Shown: positions 60,092 to 64,000 of the stretch, in pieces
Layout: each line of letters opens with the position of its first letter
Numbering within the stretch: position 1 is the stretch's first letter
Assembly (NCBI GenBank): GCA_964410125.1
Contig: CAYPGQ010000009.1
Coordinates: forward strand, 20,541 to 84,540
Source of the DNA: G020348385 sp964410125
GTDB lineage: Bacteria > Acidobacteriota > Aminicenantia > Aminicenantales > Aminicenantaceae
Direction: 5' to 3'
DNA length: 64,000 nt
The notes under the pieces: model-generated
Databases searched by the model: none
The model's input: the letters and a program-made list of their open reading frames with translations, nothing else
Told to the model about the DNA's origin: nothing
Made by a program: the position numbers and the translations under genes

Positions 60092-60936
60092 AACGCCCCC
60101 CTGGCTATTTCTCCTTTACTGGCTATTTCTCCTTCAATAGATATGATATGAACCTTTACATTTGTGCTTTTCCCTGCCATTTCCAGTGCTTTTTGAATAA
60201 GCAATTCAATTCCACCACAACAGGGAACTTCCATTCGGGTAACAGTAATAGATCTAATATTTTTTGTTCTGAAAATTTGTGTCAGTTTTTCAATATAAAG
60301 ATCAATACCTTTATCCAGTTTTGGACATAGAGTAATAACAATTTTATCCTTTAAAAAAAGCTGGTGAAAATCAGCAAAAGAGAACGGGACACAATCTGCA
60401 GAAATTAGAAGATCTGCATTTTCCAGGTAGGGTGCATCCGTATTTATGAGATGAAGCTGAACAGGCCATTGGCGAAGTTCAGATTGCAGTGGAACAAACT
60501 GATTGTTGAGATGTTCAGAGCGTTCGATCTCTTGAGGAGCAAGACCCGGACATCCGGAAACAGAACACGGAAATTCAATCTCTATTTCTGGGACAGGGAT
60601 ACTTTTCTTTTTAAGAAGGTTGACGGCCTGTTCAAAATATTCCTTTTGTTCATGGTCTTTTAAATGTTTAAGATGCGCCTTTATTGTGTTAGGCCCCAGC
60701 TTAATAATATTCTCCATAACCTTCATTTCATCATACGGCTCTGCCTCCCTTTCAATAGTAGAGATTGCGCCCTCAGGACAAGTTCCAATACAGGCACCCA
60801 GGCCATCACAAAACAGATCGCTTATCAGGCGGGCTTTGCCGTCAATAATTTGAAGGGCTCCTTCTGGGCAGTCCGGGATGCATAGTCCGCAGCCATTACA
60901 TTTTTCTTCGTCGATTTTTATAATCTGTCGTTTCAT
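60088..60936 (-). CDS. Two-4Fe-4S ferredoxin-like protein with C-terminal domain
   Basis: 282 residues. N-terminal dicluster ferredoxin motifs (CNGCGLCIPDCPEG and CDGLGACIGTCPEG); the second has extra Gly spacing. The remaining ~210 residues carry further Cys (PCSVSGCPG, ISADCVPFSF, PCCGG) and form a family often found beside Rrf2 regulators and cupins in anaerobes. It likely carries electrons in a small redox complex; partner unknown. Co-translated with the cupin gene. Confidence 0.8.
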   Translation of the reverse strand: MKRQIIKIDEEKCNGCGLCIPDCPEGALQIIDGKARLISDLFCDGLGACIGTCPEGAISTIEREAEPYDEMKVMENIIKLGPNTIKAHLKHLKDHEQKEYFEQAVNLLKKKSIPVPEIEIEFPCSVSGCPGLAPQEIERSEHLNNQFVPLQSELRQWPVQLHLINTDAPYLENADLLISADCVPFSFADFHQLFLKDKIVITLCPKLDKGIDLYIEKLTQIFRTKNIRSITVTRMEVPCCGGIELLIQKALEMAGKSTNVKVHIISIEGEIASKGEIARGAL

Positions 60937-60974
60937 TTTATTTTTCCTTTTTCCTCAATAATGAAGTCTGCACT

Positions 60975-61139
60975 TTAAATATTTTTAATCACGGTATTGG
61001 TTTCAAACTTTCCGCCGACTTTAACGAGTTTATCAGTTTTCAAAAGTCCTGCAACAAAGAAACCGAGGAGGAGGTAAGGAGACATTTCAAGAAGTAGGTT
61101 CCATGCGGAATTAGCAATACCAACTATCAGTGCAGCCAT
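60975..61139 (-). pseudogene. Truncated permease gene (SO_0444/DUF318-like N-terminus)
   Basis: A 54-residue frame from ATG 61139 (GGAG upstream) starts like a SO_0444-type efflux permease (NSAWNLLLEMSPYLLLGFF, VAGLLK), then switches within a few residues to an unrelated tail (KVGGKFETNTVIKNI) resembling the end of a small redox-active disulfide protein. This looks like a deletion that joined two genes of the cluster. It lies between the Rrf2 and Fe-S genes. Non-functional as a permease. Confidence 0.5.
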
Positions 61140-61181
61140 AAGCTTTTAATCTCCGAAAAGCAAAGAGGTTTTTTCCATGTG

Positions 61182-61601
61182 TTATTTTTTTTTATTTGTC
61201 GATTCTAAAAACTGACTCAACGTAATGCTTTTAAAAAAACGTCCAATATATTCCTGTAATTCGGCCAATCTTTTACTGACAGGGCATTTGGACTGCCTCG
61301 GGCAAATGCTGATTCCAAGCAAGCATCTATTTATAATGACAGGTCCCTGGATTACATTAACAACCGCAGCCAGGGTTATTTCTGACGGTTTCTTATCAAG
61401 AGAAAAACCTCCCTTTGGACCCATCTGGCTTTTCACCAGCCCGGCAGTACTTAGCTTCTGCATCAGCTTGCAGGTTAGTTGATATGATACATCTTCTTTC
61501 TCTGCTAAAATTTTGGATGAAACAGGCTTCTTACCGAAATTTTTGGAAAGATTGATCATCAAACGTAATGCATAATCTGTATTCCGTCTTATCACATCCA
61601 T
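61182..61601 (-). CDS. Rrf2-family Fe-S transcriptional regulator
   Basis: 139 residues. N-terminal winged helix (NTDYALRLMINLSKN, SSKILAEKEDVSYQLTCKLM, SQMGPKGGFSLDK) and the three Fe-S cysteines C93, C100, C106, near the spacing of IscR (C92, C98, C104). Senses Fe-S status, oxygen or nitric oxide. Its promoter is overlapped by a matching palindrome, so it probably represses itself and the downstream cluster. Confidence 0.9.
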   Translation of the reverse strand: MDVIRRNTDYALRLMINLSKNFGKKPVSSKILAEKEDVSYQLTCKLMQKLSTAGLVKSQMGPKGGFSLDKKPSEITLAAVVNVIQGPVIINRCLLGISICPRQSKCPVSKRLAELQEYIGRFFKSITLSQFLESTNKKK

Positions 61602-61632
61602 TTTATGCTCATATATTTTAAAAATTGCTATA

Positions 61633-61668
61633 TAGGACTAATATAGTCCTACTTACAACGTTTGTCAA
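61633..61668 (-). promoter_or_regulatory. Sigma70 promoter with Rrf2-type operator
   Basis: On the minus strand: -35 TTGACA (61663-61668), 17-nt spacer, -10 TATATT (61640-61645). A perfect palindrome TAGGACTA-N3-TAGTCCTA (61633-61651) covers the -10 box, 32 bp before the Rrf2 start. Strong evidence of self-repression by Rrf2. Confidence 0.75.
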
Positions 61669-61697
61669 TAAAAAAATTATTTTTTTAGAAATGCAGA

Positions 61698-62564
61698 TTA
61701 TAAATCAGGTTGATTCTTCTGAAGGCAGTAGAAAAACAGTTCACAGTTCTTACATTTATCTCTAATCTCGCCAGTGCATTTTTCTATAATTCCGATTCTA
61801 GACAATGCAAAATCATATTTAACCGGGTCTCCTGGTTCTATCCCAGCAAAACTAGATGTTATTTTTTCTGCTGACTTCAGTGATATAGTCTTTTGGTCGT
61901 ATAACCCTAATATTCTGCACAATCTCCCCATGTGCACATCTACAGGCACTATAAGTTTAGCTTTATCAATCACATTCCAGAGTCCTGTGTCCACATCGTC
62001 ACTGCGGACCATCCACCGCATGAAAAGATTAAGGCGTTTACATGCACTTCCCCTGGAAGGACTTGCCAGTAAATGCTTTAAACCGTGGCTTACATACCCA
62101 TTGCGGCCCGAAGCATGTATATCCAGAAGTGAATCGGCAAATTTAGACAAGGCTGGAATAATATTTTTATCGCTCGAGTGATATCCCTGAACAAAAAACT
62201 CCTGTATGCTTCCAAATTCCCAAAGTATACGCTTTAACAGCTCAAGGAGGTCAGACATATCGCTGCCGGTAGTAAATCTATGCTTGAAACCTTCAAGGTT
62301 TTTTCTTTTTTTCTTATTAAATGAAAGGACAAATTGAAAAGGGCTTTTGCCCATAAGTCCAAACAGATAAATAAGATTTTTTTGGATCTGCTGTACTCTA
62401 CCATACGCAAGACAAGCTGCTAAAAAACCTGCAATTTCCATATCTTCCCTGCTGGAATACTGATATACAAATTGTAGTGGGTCTGGTTTTATGAGCCTTT
62501 GGTGATTGTACTTTGCATACAATTTTTCTAAAACATTTTTCAGGGAAGCAATTTGTCTTTTCAT
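61698..62564 (-). CDS. TIGR02757/DUF2400 family protein
   Basis: 288 residues matching the TIGR02757 family end to end (LYAKYNHQRLI, GFLAACLAYGRVQQIQKNL, LNLFMRWMVRSDDVDTGLW). The C-terminal C-x8-C-x2-C-x5-C set (CTGEIRDKCKNCELFFYC) suggests a 4Fe-4S cluster, as in HhH-GPD glycosylases, to which the fold is related. Nucleic-acid function suspected, not proven. Single gene on this strand; no ribosome site seen. Confidence 0.85.
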   Translation of the reverse strand: MKRQIASLKNVLEKLYAKYNHQRLIKPDPLQFVYQYSSREDMEIAGFLAACLAYGRVQQIQKNLIYLFGLMGKSPFQFVLSFNKKKRKNLEGFKHRFTTGSDMSDLLELLKRILWEFGSIQEFFVQGYHSSDKNIIPALSKFADSLLDIHASGRNGYVSHGLKHLLASPSRGSACKRLNLFMRWMVRSDDVDTGLWNVIDKAKLIVPVDVHMGRLCRILGLYDQKTISLKSAEKITSSFAGIEPGDPVKYDFALSRIGIIEKCTGEIRDKCKNCELFFYCLQKNQPDL

Positions 62565-62718
62565 CAGATCAAGTTTACTTTATCGAATATGAAACCGATG
62601 CTATGGTTCTGAGAAATTCCAATAAAACAATAATACTTCCTTTTTTCTTCATTATAAAGCAAGTATACAAGAATTTCCGTTTCAATTATCATAAAAGAAT
62701 GCTCTGGATTATTTCCTA

Positions 62719-62747
62719 TTGACAAATGATTTAAAAACATCTATATT
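62719..62747 (+). promoter_or_regulatory. Consensus sigma70 promoter of the Fur-Hrb-FprA operon
   Basis: TTGACA (62719-62724), 17-nt spacer, TATATT (62742-62747). Near-perfect promoter. The TTG at 62719, which could be misread as a start codon, is part of the -35 box. Confidence 0.75.
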
Positions 62748-62757
62748 GCAAATTGTA

Positions 62758-63186
62758 ATGAATACAGAAATGATGTCAAACAAATTTTATCTTAAATCAA
62801 AAAACATCAAGCCTACATTCATAAGAGTGAAAATATTGGAATATCTTAAAGAAAATAAAACTCACCCAACAGCAGAATCAATATATGAGAAACTCGAAAA
62901 AGAAATACCAACAATATCCAAAACATCGGTATACAATACCTTGAATCTTTTCTCAGAATTGGGATTAATATGCCCAATATCCATCACAGGTAAAGAGGCA
63001 AGGTATGACATTAATGTGTCTCCTCATCCACATTTTGTATGCGAAAAATGCGGGCGAATCTTTGACCTGGATATTGAGTGTAAATATCAAAAAAAAGGTA
63101 CTGTGAATGGACACAAAATAACAGAATGGCATGGCTATTTTAAAGGAGTATGCAAAGAGTGTCAGAAGAATAGAGGGAGAAAATAA
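62758..63186 (+). CDS. Fur-family regulator (PerR-like)
   Basis: 142 residues if started at ATG 62758; ATGs at 62770 and 62773 are alternatives and none has a ribosome site, so the leader may be very short. Fur fold: winged helix (NIKPTFIRVKILEYLKEN, TSVYNTLNLFSELGLI) and metal sites (HPHFVCEKCGRIFDLD; CKECQ). The His/Cys layout and the neighbours (rubredoxin, FprA) favour a peroxide sensor (PerR) over iron-sensing Fur. First gene of the oxygen-defence operon; stop overlaps the next start by 1 nt. Confidence 0.85.
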   Translation: MNTEMMSNKFYLKSKNIKPTFIRVKILEYLKENKTHPTAESIYEKLEKEIPTISKTSVYNTLNLFSELGLICPISITGKEARYDINVSPHPHFVCEKCGRIFDLDIECKYQKKGTVNGHKITEWHGYFKGVCKECQKNRGRK

Positions 63187-63881
63187 TGGATCTAACAACA
63201 CTCTTGAAAATTAGCTACGGAATGTATGTAGTATGTTCCAAAGAAGGCGATAAATTGAGCGGACAGATTGTAAATACTGTTATCCAGGTTACAGCAGAGC
63301 CCCCAAGCATTTTGATATGTATTAACAAAGAAAATTTAACACACCAGTATATCCAGAAAAGTAACGTCTTTTCTATTTCAATTTTGGAAAAAGATACACC
63401 GATGAAATTCATAGGACATTTTGGTTTCAGGTCCGGAAGAGAATTAAATAAATTCAAGGATTTGGATTACATAATCAGAATGACCGGTGCTCCAATCGTT
63501 ACTTCGAATACTCTGGGTTACATAGAGTGTGAAGTAGTCGGGAGTATGGATGTGAGCACACATACAGCCTTTATTGGAAAAATTATAGATGCCAAGGTGC
63601 TCAAAGAGGGAGATCCTCTAACTTACGCTTACTACCATCAAGTTAAAAAAGGAAAGACACAGAAAAATGCTCCCACATATATAAAAAGAGAACCAAACAA
63701 AAAAAAGGAAGAAGTGAAAATGGAAAGGTATGTATGTACTGTATGTGGCTATATTTATGATCCGGAAATAGGTGATCCTGAAAACGGTATAGAGCCAGGA
63801 ACACCTTTTGAAAAGATTCCCAATGATTGGGTATGTCCCATATGTGGTATGGGAAAAGACGTTTTTAAAAAGGAGAAATAA
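63186..63881 (+). CDS. High-molecular-weight rubredoxin (flavin reductase-rubredoxin fusion)
   Basis: 231 residues. N-terminal FMN-binding flavin reductase domain (~1-150: GQIVNTVIQVTAEPPSILIC, ENLTHQYIQKSNVFSISIL) and a C-terminal rubredoxin (~180-231: YVCTVCGYIYDP, WVCPICGMG). This matches Hrb of Moorella, which passes electrons from NAD(P)H to FprA for reducing oxygen or nitric oxide. Directly follows the Fur gene and precedes FprA by 1 nt. Confidence 0.92.
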   Translation: MDLTTLLKISYGMYVVCSKEGDKLSGQIVNTVIQVTAEPPSILICINKENLTHQYIQKSNVFSISILEKDTPMKFIGHFGFRSGRELNKFKDLDYIIRMTGAPIVTSNTLGYIECEVVGSMDVSTHTAFIGKIIDAKVLKEGDPLTYAYYHQVKKGKTQKNAPTYIKREPNKKKEEVKMERYVCTVCGYIYDPEIGDPENGIEPGTPFEKIPNDWVCPICGMGKDVFKKEK

Positions 63882-63882
63882 A

Positions 63883-64000
63883 ATGGCAGTCAGAAGATTA
63901 AAATCCGGCGTTCATTCTATAGGGGCGATCGACTGGGACAGAAGATTATTTGATGAACTCATTCCACTTCCTGACGGAACAAGCTATAACGCATATCTTA
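63883..64000 (+). CDS. A-type flavoprotein FprA, N-terminal part
   Basis: 39 residues to the window edge, from ATG 63883 with AAAGGAG 7 nt upstream. The start (VRRLKSGVHSIGAIDWDRRL, FDELIPLPDGTSYNAYL) is typical of diiron flavoproteins with a beta-lactamase-like and a flavodoxin domain. With the upstream rubredoxin it would form an oxygen or nitric oxide reductase. Rest outside the window. Confidence 0.85.
   Translation, partial: MAVRRLKSGVHSIGAIDWDRRLFDELIPLPDGTSYNAYL

Noticed and set aside
62719..62757. Extended Fur N-terminus from TTG 62719
   Set aside because: The TTG is the first base set of a consensus -35 box with matching -10, so it is promoter DNA.

Overview
This 64 kb window looks like a chromosomal segment of a Gram-negative, mostly anaerobic bacterium with an outer membrane. 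The mix of genes resembles Candidatus Aminicenantes or a relative of the Acidobacteriota. That placement is an inference from gene families: DUF5916 outer-membrane proteins, an Acidobacteria-type VWFA protein, four MacB/FtsX-type permeases of about 800 residues, exported M1, M14 and M24 peptidases, and Nfn and glutamate-synthase genes. No rRNA, intact tRNA, CRISPR array or complete insertion sequence was seen. Base composition looks moderate in GC up to about 59.5 kb and clearly more AT-rich from about 59.7 kb to the end.

Layout. 1-7 kb: start of an exported N-acyl-D-amino-acid deacylase, a DUF5916 outer-membrane protein, an ECF sigma/anti-sigma pair, a secreted protein of unknown function and an AlkC/AlkD-type glycosylase. 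7.2-14.1 kb: a plus-strand redox-signalling operon with a Cys-rich receiver protein, an iron-hydrogenase-like sensor histidine kinase, a second receiver, a receiver-PAS-kinase and a fused NfnA-NfnB electron-bifurcating transhydrogenase. 14-20 kb: a cyclophilin, a VKOR-DsbA fusion, and an OmpR-type two-component system behind a secreted barrel-like protein. 19.7-25.2 kb: exported M24 and two M14 peptidases. 25.5-29.8 kb: a VWFA protein, an OmpA-like lipoprotein and an ABC permease. 29.8-32.4 kb: an IorB/IorA-type molybdenum hydroxylase, followed by a decayed GH29 fucosidase. 33.1-40.7 kb: a three-gene operon for an unusual glutamate-synthase-like complex: FAD/Fe-S dehydrogenase, double-barrel ferredoxin-glutamate-synthase protein, and amidotransferase-GXGXG fusion. 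41-51 kb: an SDR, a PadR-permease pair, an exported methyltransferase, RsgA, a B3/B4-domain protein and an M1 peptidase. 51.8-52.5 kb: gene debris beside a tRNA-Arg fragment. 52.5-59.4 kb: two more permeases, a DUF4405 membrane protein and a secreted seven-bladed propeller. 59.7-64 kb: an AT-rich Rrf2-controlled Fe-S/cupin cluster with a truncated permease, a TIGR02757 protein, and a Fur-high-molecular-weight rubredoxin-FprA operon probably for oxygen or peroxide defence.

Most notable signals: (1) the hydrogenase-like sensor kinase feeding several receivers directly upstream of NfnAB; (2) the glutamate-synthase operon with two tandem barrels in one chain; (3) a dispersed, MITE-like intergenic repeat of about 250 bp with 17-bp inverted ends, plus shortened or end-only copies; (4) a well-formed Rrf2 operator lying over a consensus promoter.
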